A DNA stretch of 64,000 bases from an uncultured Erythrobacter sp. (GTDB lineage Bacteria > Pseudomonadota > Alphaproteobacteria > Sphingomonadales > Sphingomonadaceae): contig CALCCG010000183.1 of the NCBI GenBank assembly GCA_937899785.1, positions 1-64,000 of the forward strand, read 5' to 3'. Shown piece by piece: positions 1 to 9,368 of this stretch (position 1 is the stretch's first letter; every line of letters begins with the position of its first letter). The position numbers and the translations under genes are program-made. The notes below the pieces were generated by a model. The model was not told the origin of the DNA. It saw only the letters and a list, made by a program, of their open reading frames with translations, and did no database searches.

Positions 1-158
1 GCGTTGCTTTGTTCGTTGGTGGGGCTGGCCCCTGTGGGGGTTTGGTTAGGGTAATGAATTACGCTACCGCTTTCGGCCTGGATGGCTTTGCACTCGGCGC
101 GGCCAATACCGCGCGCGCCACCGGTTACAACGCATTGCGCGCCATCAAGTCTAGACAT
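1..158 (-). CDS. Partial N-terminus of a short-chain dehydrogenase/reductase-like protein, running off the left edge
   Basis: Reverse-strand reading from ATG at 158 gives MSRLDGAQCVVTGGARGIGRAECKAIQ..., containing the TGxxxGIG dinucleotide-binding motif; frame is open to the window edge. Confidence 0.4.
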   Translation of the reverse strand, partial: MSRLDGAQCVVTGGARGIGRAECKAIQAESGSVIHYPNQTPTGASPTNEQSN

Positions 159-286
159 GGGGATTCCTCGAAAAGTCGGATGAAGGGTCAGCGCTCAGCG
201 ATCGCGCGCTGTTGCGGGGCTGTGGTTTAGCGCGCGCTGATGTTCATCGGACCAACTCCTCGAGTAAGGCCGCCCACCTGCAGCGC

Positions 287-1708
287 TCAGGCCGCGTTGT
301 CAATTCCCAGGTCTGAAAGCTTGCGATAGAGCGTCGAGCGACCAATCCCGAGGCGCCGGGCCACTTCGGTCATCCGACCGCGATAATGGCCGATCGCGAG
401 GCGGATGACGTCGGCCTCGATCTCTTCGAGCGGGCGCAGATTGCCATCCTCGGTATAGAGCATCACGCCCGCCCCTTCGTGCATGTGCGAACCATCAACC
501 ACGTCTTGCTCGCCAAGCATTTCGGAAAGCTGCGGGAAGCTTTGCGCGGTCAGTGTGTTGCCCTCGCAATAAACGGCTGCGCGGAACAGCACCGACTGAA
601 GCTGGCGAACATTGCCCGGCCAGTCATAGGCTCCCAGCAACGCCAGCGCGCTTTCGCTGGCGGTGAGGTGGCGAAGCCCCGGCTGCTCTCCGATGCGGCT
701 GAGGAAGTGGCGGGCCAATGCCGGTATATCTCCGGTCCGCTCACGCAAGGGCGGCAAAGCGATCCGTGTTGTCCCGAGCTTCTCAGCAAGCGCCTTATCA
801 AACTGGCCCGCTTCCACCAACGCCTCAAGCGAGCGATTGTTGGCCGAAAGGATACGAACATCGACGCGAAATCCATGCGCGGCTCCGACGGGGCGGATAA
901 TCGCGGTCTCCAAGGCCTCTGCCAACCGGGCTTGGAGCGGCCGCGCGATCCGATCAACCTCGTCGAGAACCAGCGTGCCGCCATCGCAATGCTGCATGGC
1001 GCCGATCTGGCGATCAAAGGCACCGGGAAAGGCGTTGGGTTCATGCCCGAACAACACCGATTCCAGAGAATTCTGAGGCACGCTGGCGACGTTGATAATG
1101 CGCAATGGGGCCTTGGAGCGTGGGGAGGCAGCGTGCATCGCGCGCATGAGCATTTCTTTGCCCGTGCCGCTTTCGCCTTCGATCAACGAATGGGTGTGGC
1201 CGCGCGCCGCCTTGGCCGCTTGCGCCAGCGCGGTCCGGAAGGTTGGTGCGGTGCCGATCATGGCGTCGAAATCGAGGCTTGCCGACATTTTTTCGGTGAG
1301 CGGCGCAAGCTCATCGCGCGGCGCCTCGCGGCGAGTGACGGCGCGCAAGGCTTCCATCAACCGATCGGGCGAGACGGGCTTGACGAGATAGTCGCTTGCG
1401 CCGGCGCGCATCGCCTCAACGGCGAGCAGCGGCGATGCGCTAGCGGTCAGCATAAGGATCGGCAAGGCCGGGCGGCGCTCCTTGAGTTCCTGGATAAGCT
1501 CGCAGGCGTCATCACCGGGCACCCACTGATCAAGGAGGATCGCTGAAAGCTGCATGCCTTCGCGCGTGCCAAGCGTGGCGATCGCCGTCTCTGCGTCGCC
1601 TGCCACTACGGTACGCCATCCATCGCGCGCAGCGATGGCGGAGATCAGCCGACTTTGCGCAGGCTCATCGTCGATCAGCATAACAAGGCGTGGTTCAGCG
1701 TCGGACAT
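287..1708 (-). CDS. Sigma-54-type (NtrC-like) response regulator: receiver, AAA+, Fis-type HTH
   Basis: Receiver (MLIDDEP...ILLDQWVPGD...LVKPVSP), Walker A GESGTGKE, Walker B GGTLVLDEVD, C-terminal Fis HTH (VARRLGIGRSTLYRKL). Likely start MSDAEPRL inside the longer ORF. Confidence 0.9.
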   Translation of the reverse strand: MSDAEPRLVMLIDDEPAQSRLISAIAARDGWRTVVAGDAETAIATLGTREGMQLSAILLDQWVPGDDACELIQELKERRPALPILMLTASASPLLAVEAMRAGASDYLVKPVSPDRLMEALRAVTRREAPRDELAPLTEKMSASLDFDAMIGTAPTFRTALAQAAKAARGHTHSLIEGESGTGKEMLMRAMHAASPRSKAPLRIINVASVPQNSLESVLFGHEPNAFPGAFDRQIGAMQHCDGGTLVLDEVDRIARPLQARLAEALETAIIRPVGAAHGFRVDVRILSANNRSLEALVEAGQFDKALAEKLGTTRIALPPLRERTGDIPALARHFLSRIGEQPGLRHLTASESALALLGAYDWPGNVRQLQSVLFRAAVYCEGNTLTAQSFPQLSEMLGEQDVVDGSHMHEGAGVMLYTEDGNLRPLEEIEADVIRLAIGHYRGRMTEVARRLGIGRSTLYRKLSDLGIDNAA

Positions 1709-1960
1709 CGCGCGCAGCTCAGGCTCCCGTAGATGCCCCGGCCTCTGCGTCCCGGGGCGAAACGTGGACAAGGGCATAGGCAAGACGAGTAAAGACGGGA
1801 TTAAGCGTGTTCGACCGACCCAAGACGATATACCTCCATTCTGGAGGGCTTGAGCTATCGGCAAGGCTCCGATACGGGCTATCCCGAAGCGGCATAGCAA
1901 GAAATCGGCAACCTTTTGCCGCTTGCTCCGTTAGGGATCATCAAGAGGGAACAAAAAGGC

Positions 1961-2083
1961 ATGGCAAGCCAGGATCTGGACCAGAAAGACAAACTCTACG
2001 GCGGCTTCATGAGCACGCTGAAATGGGTCATCCCGCTCATCGCGATTATTGTCTTTCTGGTGGTCGCGCTGATCGCTGGATAA
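1961..2083 (+). CDS. Small single-TM protein, aa3-type cytochrome c oxidase subunit IV-like
   Basis: 40-aa ORF below the track cutoff: MASQDLDQKDKLYGGFMSTLKWVIPLIAIIVFLVVALIAG; short amphipathic N-terminus plus one TM helix, just upstream of pntAa. Confidence 0.65.
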   Translation: MASQDLDQKDKLYGGFMSTLKWVIPLIAIIVFLVVALIAG

Positions 2084-2110
2084 TCCGGCTGCAAAAGGGG
2101 CAAAGCTTAC

Positions 2111-3232
2111 GTGAAGATTGCGGTTCTGAAAGAACGCGCACCCGGTGAAACCCGGGTCGCGGCAACCCCTGAGACTATCAAGAAGTTTGCGGGACTTGGC
2201 AGCGAGCTGGCGGTGGAGACCGGGGCCGGCGCAAGCGCCGCTATCCCTGATGCAGCTTACGCCGATGCTGGCGCGAGCGTAGGCAGCGCGTCCGATGTCA
2301 TGAAGGACGCCGATATTGTCCTTGCAATACAGGCGCCCGATGTGACCTTGCTCAAAGGGGCAAAGGACGGCGCGATGGTCGCGGCTTTGTTTGATCCCTT
2401 CAACAACGGCGATCTGTTGGCGTCTTATGCAAAAGCCGGGCTTGAAGCGCTGTCGATGGAATTCATGCCGCGCATCACCCGCGCGCAAGGGATGGACGTG
2501 CTTTCGAGCCAGTCGAACCTTTCCGGGTACAAGGCGGTTTTGGCGGCGGCGGACACCTATGGTCGCGCCTTCCCGATGATGATGACGGCGGCAGGCACCG
2601 TGCAGGCGGCCAAGTGCTTCATCATGGGTGTGGGCGTTGCGGGCCTCCAGGCGATCGCAACCGCGCGGCGTCTGGGCGCGCAGGTTTCCGCGACCGATGT
2701 GCGCTCGGCCACCAAAGAGCAGATCGAAAGCCTCGGCGCCAAAGCGATCTTTGTGCAGGACGTCGAAGGCATCGAAGGCGAAGGCTCGGGCGGCTACGCG
2801 ACCGAGATGAGCGACGAGTACAAGGCCGCGCAAGCCAAGCTCGTCAGCGAGCACATCGCCAAGCAGGACATCGTGATAACCACCGCGCTGATTCCAGGGC
2901 GCGCGGCGCCTGTGCTGATCACCGATGAACAGATCGCGACGATGAAGCCGGGCAGTGTCATTTTTGACCTCGCTGTGGCTCAGGGCGGCAATGTCGAAGG
3001 TTCGGTTGCCGATGAAATGGTTGACAAGCACGGTGTCAAAATCATCGGCTATTCGAACACGCCTGCGTCGCTTCCTGCTGACGCCTCGGCGCTGTTTGCG
3101 CGCAACCATTTCACCATGTTTCAGGCCTTCTGGGACAAGGAAGCGGGCAAGCCGGAATTTGACGAGGAAATCGGCGACGCCATCCGCCTGACGAAGGGTG
3201 GGGAAGTGGTCAATGAGAGGCTGAAGGGGTGA
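2111..3232 (+). CDS. pntAa: NAD(P) transhydrogenase subunit alpha part 1
   Basis: MKIAVLKERAPGETRVAATPETIKKF..., GVGVAGLQAIATARRLGAQVSATDVR; followed by pntAb/pntB. Confidence 0.93.
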   Translation: MKIAVLKERAPGETRVAATPETIKKFAGLGSELAVETGAGASAAIPDAAYADAGASVGSASDVMKDADIVLAIQAPDVTLLKGAKDGAMVAALFDPFNNGDLLASYAKAGLEALSMEFMPRITRAQGMDVLSSQSNLSGYKAVLAAADTYGRAFPMMMTAAGTVQAAKCFIMGVGVAGLQAIATARRLGAQVSATDVRSATKEQIESLGAKAIFVQDVEGIEGEGSGGYATEMSDEYKAAQAKLVSEHIAKQDIVITTALIPGRAAPVLITDEQIATMKPGSVIFDLAVAQGGNVEGSVADEMVDKHGVKIIGYSNTPASLPADASALFARNHFTMFQAFWDKEAGKPEFDEEIGDAIRLTKGGEVVNERLKG

Positions 3233-4221
3233 GTTCGGTTGTCGATCTGGGGCGACTTGAACCTGTCGAGTTGCGGCAAGCTTGGCCGGATGAGGCTAAG
3301 AACTTCACGCCTTGGCTCGCCGAAGAGGATAATCTGGCTCTGCTTGGCAGTATTCTCGGACTGCAACTTGAGCTTGAAGCGGTTGAGAAGCAGGTTGGGC
3401 CCTTCGCGGCCGATATTCTTGCCAAAGAATGCTCTGGTGGTGGATGGGTTCTTATAGAGAACCAGATCGAAGTTACCGATCACTCTCACCTTGGGCAGAT
3501 TTTGACCTACGCAGCTGGGCTTGATGTCTCGGTCATAATCTGGATAGCGCGCGATTTTCGAGAGCAGCACCGTGCGGCGCTCGATTTCTTGAACCGCGTG
3601 ACTGACGAAGATCACCTCTTCTTCGGTGTGAGAGTTGAACTGTTAAAGATTGGAGAGAGCTCTTTCGCCCCAAATTTTCCGGTCGTAGCGAAACCAAATG
3701 ACTGGTCCAAACAAACTGCTGCTGCCAAGTTTGCTGCGGAAGAAAGCTTGAGTCCGACCCAAGCGCTCTATCGAGAGTTTTGGACTCAGCTCATTTCCAA
3801 AGCCAGTGGCGTTTACCCTGCCCTTGCGGCCCGGAAACCGTACAAGGGGAACTGGCAAACCGCCGAACGTGTTGGGTCTGGGCCAGGGTTTGCGGTTGAC
3901 TCAAACGCCTGCTTTGTGAGCGGCAACAAACTGCGAATAGAGGCGTACATCAGCGGTACAGCGGCGCCTTTGGCGTTCGATCAGTTGCTGGCCTTCAAGC
4001 ACGAGATCGAAAGCGAAATCGATCATGGATTGTCGTGGGCGACTCTGCAGGGGCACGAGAAACGCATCGCGCTTTACATGCCAGGTATCCAGAAGAAAGC
4101 CGACAAGGCGCAGTGGGGCGAACAGCAAGCTTGGTTGTTGGCCAATTGGCGGAAAATGGCCGATGCGTTCGGTGCTTATGTGACAAAGATCAAAATCAAA
4201 AATGATGGGGTGGACGCGTAA
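3229..4221 (+). CDS. DUF4268 domain protein with PD-(D/E)XK nuclease-like N-terminal region
   Basis: FAADILAKE...GGWVLIENQIEVTDHSHLGQILTYAAGLDVSVIIWIA motif set and DUF4268-like C-terminus; GTG start overlaps pntAa stop (GTGA). Confidence 0.75.
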   Translation: MSSVVDLGRLEPVELRQAWPDEAKNFTPWLAEEDNLALLGSILGLQLELEAVEKQVGPFAADILAKECSGGGWVLIENQIEVTDHSHLGQILTYAAGLDVSVIIWIARDFREQHRAALDFLNRVTDEDHLFFGVRVELLKIGESSFAPNFPVVAKPNDWSKQTAAAKFAAEESLSPTQALYREFWTQLISKASGVYPALAARKPYKGNWQTAERVGSGPGFAVDSNACFVSGNKLRIEAYISGTAAPLAFDQLLAFKHEIESEIDHGLSWATLQGHEKRIALYMPGIQKKADKAQWGEQQAWLLANWRKMADAFGAYVTKIKIKNDGVDA

Positions 4222-4224
4222 ATA

Positions 4225-4506
4225 ATGGACTTTATCTCAATCCTCTCGATCTTCGTGCTGGCGTGTTTCGTCGGCTATTACGTGGTCTGGTCGGTCACCC
4301 CGGCGCTGCACACGCCGCTTATGGCAGTGACCAACGCTATTTCCTCGGTGATTATCGTCGGTGCGCTGATTGCGGCGGCTGAGGCGGGTAGCCCGGCGGC
4401 CAAGTATCTGGGCCTGTTCGGTGTGGTGCTTGCGAGCGTCAACATCTTCGGCGGCTTTGCCGTGACCGAGCGCATGCTCGCCATGTACAAAAAGAAGGAG
4501 AAGTGA
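4225..4506 (+). CDS. pntAb: NAD(P) transhydrogenase subunit alpha part 2 (membrane)
   Basis: MDFISILSIFVLACFVGYYVVWSVTPALHTPLMAVTNAISSVIIVGAL, classic PntAb TM segment. Confidence 0.92.
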   Translation: MDFISILSIFVLACFVGYYVVWSVTPALHTPLMAVTNAISSVIIVGALIAAAEAGSPAAKYLGLFGVVLASVNIFGGFAVTERMLAMYKKKEK

Positions 4507-6008
4507 CTATGAGCCGCTTCCCTTCCGTACTCGCGACCGCGGCCATCGCCGCGATATCAACCACTCCCGCCCACGCTGCTGGCGGCGGTGAGGTCAACGA
4601 ATGGGCGATGCTAGCCTATCTTGTCTCGGGCGTGTTCTTTATCCTCGCGCTGCGCGGTCTTTCGAGCCCCGCCACGAGCCGCGCGGGCAACCGCAACGGC
4701 ATTATCGGCATGGTGATCGCGGTGGCGACAACACTGGTCACCCACAGCCTCGCCACCATCCCTGAGATCGGTATTGCGATCTTCCTTGGCGGCGTCATCG
4801 GCGTGACCATTGCGCGCAAGATCGCGATGACCTCCATGCCCGAACTGGTAGCGGGATTTCACAGCCTTGTGGGCCTGGCCGCAGTCGTTGTGGGCCTGGC
4901 GGCATGGCTGGATCCGGCCAGCTTTGGCATTCTGGAGCCTGGTACGGATCAGATCCAGATGGTCAGTCGGATCGAACTGGGTCTGGGGATCGCGATTGGC
5001 GCGATCACCTTTTCCGGCTCGGTCATCGCGTTTCTCAAGCTTTCCGGCCGGATGAGTGGATCGCCGATCCTTTTGCCCGCCCGCCACATTATCAATCTGG
5101 GTACTCTCGTCGCGATCCTGGGCATTATCGGATTCTACGCGGTCTCGCCCGAAGGCGCGGCGGGGCAGGGTTGGATGGTCCCCGCGGTCGCTGCGCTGGC
5201 CTTCATCATCGGCTTTTTGCTGATCATCCCGATTGGCGGCGCGGACATGCCGGTGGTCGTCTCGATGCTCAACAGTTATTCCGGCTGGGCTGCGGCGGCG
5301 ATGGGCTTCACGCTCGGCAACACCGCGATGATCATCACCGGCGCGCTGGTTGGATCATCGGGCGCGATCCTTAGCTACATTATGTGCCGCGCGATGAATC
5401 GCAGCTTCATTAGCGTGATAGCTGGGGGCTTTGGCGCGGAGGACGGCGCGGGCGGCGACGGCGCGCCGCGTGAGCAGCGCCCTTACAAGCAAGGCAGCGC
5501 CGACGATGCGGCCTTCATGCTGGAACAGGCCGAAAAGGTTATCATCATTCCGGGTTACGGCATGGCTGTTGCGCAGGCGCAGCACATTCTGCGCGAAATG
5601 GCGGACGCGCTTAAGGAAAAGGGCGTTGACGTCAAATACGCGATCCACCCGGTTGCGGGTCGTATGCCAGGGCACATGAACGTGCTGCTCGCCGAAGCGA
5701 ATGTGCCCTATGACGAGGTGTTCGAGCTCGAAGATATCAACTCCGACTTCGCGCAGGCCGATGTTGCTTTCATCATCGGGGCAAACGACGTTGTGAACCC
5801 GGCGGCCAAGACCGACAAAGCCTCGCCCATTTACGGCATGCCCGTCTTCGATGTCGACAAGGCCAAGCAGGTCTTTTTCATCAAGCGCTCAATGGGCGGC
5901 GTCGGCTATGCCGGCGTTGACAACGACGTGTTTTATATGCCGCAGACCGTAATGCTGCTCTCCGATGCCAAAAAGATGGTTGAAGAGATCGTGAAGGCGC
6001 TCGATTAA
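4503..6008 (+). CDS. pntB: NAD(P) transhydrogenase subunit beta
   Basis: 501 aa; GYGMAVAQAQHILREMADALKEKGVDVKYAIHPVAGRMPGHMNVLLAEANVPYDEVFELEDINSDF. Confidence 0.94.
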   Translation: MTMSRFPSVLATAAIAAISTTPAHAAGGGEVNEWAMLAYLVSGVFFILALRGLSSPATSRAGNRNGIIGMVIAVATTLVTHSLATIPEIGIAIFLGGVIGVTIARKIAMTSMPELVAGFHSLVGLAAVVVGLAAWLDPASFGILEPGTDQIQMVSRIELGLGIAIGAITFSGSVIAFLKLSGRMSGSPILLPARHIINLGTLVAILGIIGFYAVSPEGAAGQGWMVPAVAALAFIIGFLLIIPIGGADMPVVVSMLNSYSGWAAAAMGFTLGNTAMIITGALVGSSGAILSYIMCRAMNRSFISVIAGGFGAEDGAGGDGAPREQRPYKQGSADDAAFMLEQAEKVIIIPGYGMAVAQAQHILREMADALKEKGVDVKYAIHPVAGRMPGHMNVLLAEANVPYDEVFELEDINSDFAQADVAFIIGANDVVNPAAKTDKASPIYGMPVFDVDKAKQVFFIKRSMGGVGYAGVDNDVFYMPQTVMLLSDAKKMVEEIVKALD

Positions 6009-6085
6009 GTGGGCGTTGCGAGACAATAGCGAGCGCGTCAGCAATGCGTTTGGCACCAGGGGGCTCGGTTTAAGGATCGAATACT

Positions 6086-6484
6086 ATGGCGAGACGCAAG
6101 GCACGCACAGCGAATAATGGCAACACCGCACAGCTGGTTCTGATCATGGCCGCTGTTTTTGTTGCCGGGGTTTTCGCTGCCTGGCTGTTTCTTCGCGATG
6201 ATGGCATTCTGGAGCAAGTCACAGCCGCTCGGGTCGAGCAAGTCATGCTCGACAATAGAGTACCTCCAACAAAGGCCGAGTGTATGGCGACGGCGCTGGC
6301 GGATCGGCTGAACTGGGAGCAGCTTCAGAAGCTCAAGCGGATTGCGCCACGCGATGGCGAGTTCGCTGTTCCGCTTTCCACGGGTGAGGCGATAAGACGC
6401 TTGCGCCGGGTTGAAGACCGCCACGCAGTCGAACAGTTAGCCCGAGTGTCGGGGAAATGCGGTCTTGAGGCGCTGATCGGCTGA
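6086..6484 (+). CDS. Hypothetical membrane-anchored protein
   Basis: 132 aa ORF with one N-terminal TM segment (LVLIMAAVFVAGVFAAWLFL) and two Cys in the C-terminal part. Confidence 0.6.
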   Translation: MARRKARTANNGNTAQLVLIMAAVFVAGVFAAWLFLRDDGILEQVTAARVEQVMLDNRVPPTKAECMATALADRLNWEQLQKLKRIAPRDGEFAVPLSTGEAIRRLRRVEDRHAVEQLARVSGKCGLEALIG

Positions 6485-6549
6485 AATTTAGCGCTCTTGC
6501 AATCCTCGCTCCTCGCGCCACTATGCGGGTATCTGAGGGGGATATAATC

Positions 6550-8172
6550 ATGAACGCAGCCATTGCCCGCGCTTCGACAATCCTGGTGGCGTGCGCGCTG
6601 GCCTTTGCGCCTCCGATCCACGCGCAGCGCCACGATGAACACACCGCCAAATCCAACTTTGCGCCTGAGCGCGTGGGCGCGGAATATATGGTGATGGAAA
6701 CCACCGCGAACGAGGAGGCCAAGGGGTCTTTCCTGCGCGGGCTCGCCCTTTTGCACAACTTTGAATACGCCTTCGCCGCCAAGGAATTTCGCAAAGCCCA
6801 GGAGGCCGATCCCGATTTCGTTATGGCCTATTGGGGCGAAGCGATGACGCACAATCATCCGCTGTGGGCCGAACAGGATCGTGACGCAGCGCAAGAGATC
6901 CTTGGCCGACTCGGCGCCGATCCGGCGGCTCGCGCGGCGAAAGCGCGCAGCGACAAAGAGCGCCAATGGCTCGCGGCCGTGGAGACGCTGTACGCTGTTG
7001 AGGGGACAAAGATTGAGCGTGATCTGGCCTACCTTGCCGTGATGCAAACCATGTTGGCGGCGGACCCAGAGGATATCGATGCGCGCGCCTTCGCCGGTCT
7101 GGCGACGCTCGGCTCTTCGCACGGAGGACGGCAGATCGCGATCTATATGGAGGCCGCCGGGATCCTTGAGCCGGGTTTTATGACGCATTCGATGCACCCG
7201 GGCATCCTGCATTATCTGATCCACTCTTACGACGATCCCACCCACGCCCCTTTGGGCGAGCGCATGGCCAAGCGTTACGCCGTGGTCGCGCCCGATGCGG
7301 GCCATGCGCAGCATATGGTCAGCCATATCTATCTCGCGCTCGCCGACTGGGAGGCGACGGAGAAAGCCAATGTCAACGCCGCTAAGGTGGTCAACCTCCA
7401 GCGCGCAGCGCAGGGGCGTTTTGAGCTCTTTTGCGGCCACTACAACGAGTGGCTCGCTTACGCGCAACTGCAACAAGGCAAGCAGGCCGGCGCCGAGCTG
7501 ACCCGCAAATGCGTCGATCAGGTTCGAGGCATGGTCGCCAAGGCGGAGGGCACGGAATATCTGCGCGGCGCTTGGAGTGCGGCGGGCATGGCGCTGTTCC
7601 TCGGGGTGGACGAGGGCGAGTGGCTCGAACCGATCGACCTTCCAAAGACCCCCGAGACCGCCCGGGCGCGCTTCACGCAGGCGCATGCGGAAATTCTGCG
7701 GTATCACGACAGCGACCTGCCTAAAGCCAAAGCGGGGCTGGCGCAGATGAAGGCGCTCTACGCTCAGTTCAACGCGATGATGGATGAAGAAACCCGATCG
7801 GCTTATGGCGTCTGGCTTGAACGCGCGATCGAACGCGGTGATGCAATCGTGGAGATGTCTGAAGGCGACCGCGAAGCGGGGCTGGCGGCGCTCGAAAGAG
7901 CGGCAGCGGCTGAGCTTGCTTTGCCGATCGTCTTTGGCCCGCCCGTCATCTTCAAACCAAGCTACGAAATCCTGGGCGAGATACACTTGGCCGAAGGCCG
8001 CCAGGCCGAGGCCGCCGAGGCGTTTGCCAAGTCGCTAAAACTGGCGCCGGGACGCAGGCTGTCGCTTGCCGGTCTGGATGCTGCTAAACTCCTCGGCGAT
8101 CAGGCTATTGTGAACGAGCCCGGTATCAGCGAAGATGTAGCGACACTAATCTTGGGAGGGATTAAGCCATGA
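6550..8172 (+). CDS. Secreted tetratricopeptide-repeat protein
   Basis: Signal-like N-terminus MNAAIARASTILVACALAFAPPIHAQ; TPR-like helices (LAEGRQAEAAEAFAKSLKLAPGR); internal Met of the 6523 ORF preferred; overlaps the next CDS. Confidence 0.7.
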   Translation: MNAAIARASTILVACALAFAPPIHAQRHDEHTAKSNFAPERVGAEYMVMETTANEEAKGSFLRGLALLHNFEYAFAAKEFRKAQEADPDFVMAYWGEAMTHNHPLWAEQDRDAAQEILGRLGADPAARAAKARSDKERQWLAAVETLYAVEGTKIERDLAYLAVMQTMLAADPEDIDARAFAGLATLGSSHGGRQIAIYMEAAGILEPGFMTHSMHPGILHYLIHSYDDPTHAPLGERMAKRYAVVAPDAGHAQHMVSHIYLALADWEATEKANVNAAKVVNLQRAAQGRFELFCGHYNEWLAYAQLQQGKQAGAELTRKCVDQVRGMVAKAEGTEYLRGAWSAAGMALFLGVDEGEWLEPIDLPKTPETARARFTQAHAEILRYHDSDLPKAKAGLAQMKALYAQFNAMMDEETRSAYGVWLERAIERGDAIVEMSEGDREAGLAALERAAAAELALPIVFGPPVIFKPSYEILGEIHLAEGRQAEAAEAFAKSLKLAPGRRLSLAGLDAAKLLGDQAIVNEPGISEDVATLILGGIKP

Positions 8173-9368
8173 CCAGAACCCTATTCGCCGCCGCGCTGCT
8201 CGCGTCAGCCGCGCCCGTTCTTGCCGACAATCACACGATTGCACCTGGCGATGGTGCTGCTGAGCGCCTGCAGGAAGCGCTCATCCTGGCCGAGCCGGGT
8301 GACACTATCATGCTCGAAGCGGGGCGGTACGCGCTCACCGAAGGGCTCAGTCTCGACGTCGAAGGCGTCACGATCAGGGGCGCTGGCATGGAGGGCGATA
8401 CGCAGTCCATCTTGGACTTCACCAACCAGCAGGGCGCGGGCGAGGGGCTCCTCGTCACCTCGGACAACGTCACCTTGCGCGATTTTGCGGTCGAGAACGC
8501 CAAAGGCGACGGTATCAAGTCCAAAGGCGCCGACAACATCATCTATCACGGCCTGCGGATTGAGTGGACGGCGGGGCCCAAGGCCTCGAACGGCGCTTAC
8601 GGCATCTATCCGGTCGAAAGCTCGAACGTCCTGGTACAGGACAACTATGTGCGCGGCGCTTCAGACGCTGGCATTTACGTGGGCCAGTCGGAAAACATCA
8701 TCGTGCGCCGTAACCGAGTGGTTGAGAACGTGGCGGGCATCGAGATTGAGAACTCGAACTACGCTGAAGTTACTGAAAACCTGACCACAAAGAACACTGG
8801 CGGCATCCTCGTGTTTGACCTGCCGGGCTTGCCGAAAGTAGGCGGCGGCAGCGTGCTGGTCGCGCGCAACGCGGTGATCGACAACAACACCGATAACTTT
8901 GCCCCTGAAGGCAACATCGTCGCCAGCGTGCCCGCGGGCACCGGCGTGATGATTATGGCCAACACTAACGTGCAGGTGCGCGAAAACGCGCTGATCAACA
9001 ACAACACCAGTCATGTGATGCTGATCGCTTACACGCAGGACTACAACGACGATCGCTATCAACCGCGCGCGGTGGACGTCGCGATCAGCGGCAATGTCTA
9101 TTCGAGCGGTGGCACCGCGCCCGATTTTCCGGGCGGGGACATGTTGGCTGCGGCCGTGGGCGGCGCGCTTCCTCCCATCCTTGTCGATGGCCTGCAGCAG
9201 GGCCTGACAGTGACGGATGAGGTGCCGGTCCTGTCGCTCGGCCTTACCAAAGTGGGCCAGCAATTGGCGGAGGCCTCGCCGCAGCCTTGGAGTCAGGCGG
9301 ATGAAGTGCCGTCCAAGCGGCTAGCTGCGGTTGTTCTGCCGGAAGGAATGGAGGCGCGATTGCAGTGA
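8169..9368 (+). CDS. Secreted right-handed parallel beta-helix repeat protein (TIGR03805-like)
   Basis: Signal peptide then repeated beta-helix turns (DNVTLRDFAVENAKGDGIKSKGADNIIYHGLRIEW..., NYVRGASDAGIYVGQSENIIVRRNRVVENVAGIEIENS). Confidence 0.85.
   Translation: MTRTLFAAALLASAAPVLADNHTIAPGDGAAERLQEALILAEPGDTIMLEAGRYALTEGLSLDVEGVTIRGAGMEGDTQSILDFTNQQGAGEGLLVTSDNVTLRDFAVENAKGDGIKSKGADNIIYHGLRIEWTAGPKASNGAYGIYPVESSNVLVQDNYVRGASDAGIYVGQSENIIVRRNRVVENVAGIEIENSNYAEVTENLTTKNTGGILVFDLPGLPKVGGGSVLVARNAVIDNNTDNFAPEGNIVASVPAGTGVMIMANTNVQVRENALINNNTSHVMLIAYTQDYNDDRYQPRAVDVAISGNVYSSGGTAPDFPGGDMLAAAVGGALPPILVDGLQQGLTVTDEVPVLSLGLTKVGQQLAEASPQPWSQADEVPSKRLAAVVLPEGMEARLQ

Noticed and set aside
9-230. 73-aa plus-strand ORF at the left edge
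   Set aside because: Opposite strand carries the SDR TGxxxGIG motif; no support for the plus ORF
386-1546. 386-aa plus-strand ORF
   Set aside because: Antisense to the NtrC-like regulator; low-quality composition
1931-3109. 392-aa minus-strand ORF
   Set aside because: Antisense to pntAa, which has clear family motifs; no domain seen
6325-7986. 553-aa minus-strand ORF
   Set aside because: Antisense shadow of the TPR gene; His/Arg-rich composition with no recognisable motif, typical of high-GC codon-phase artefacts
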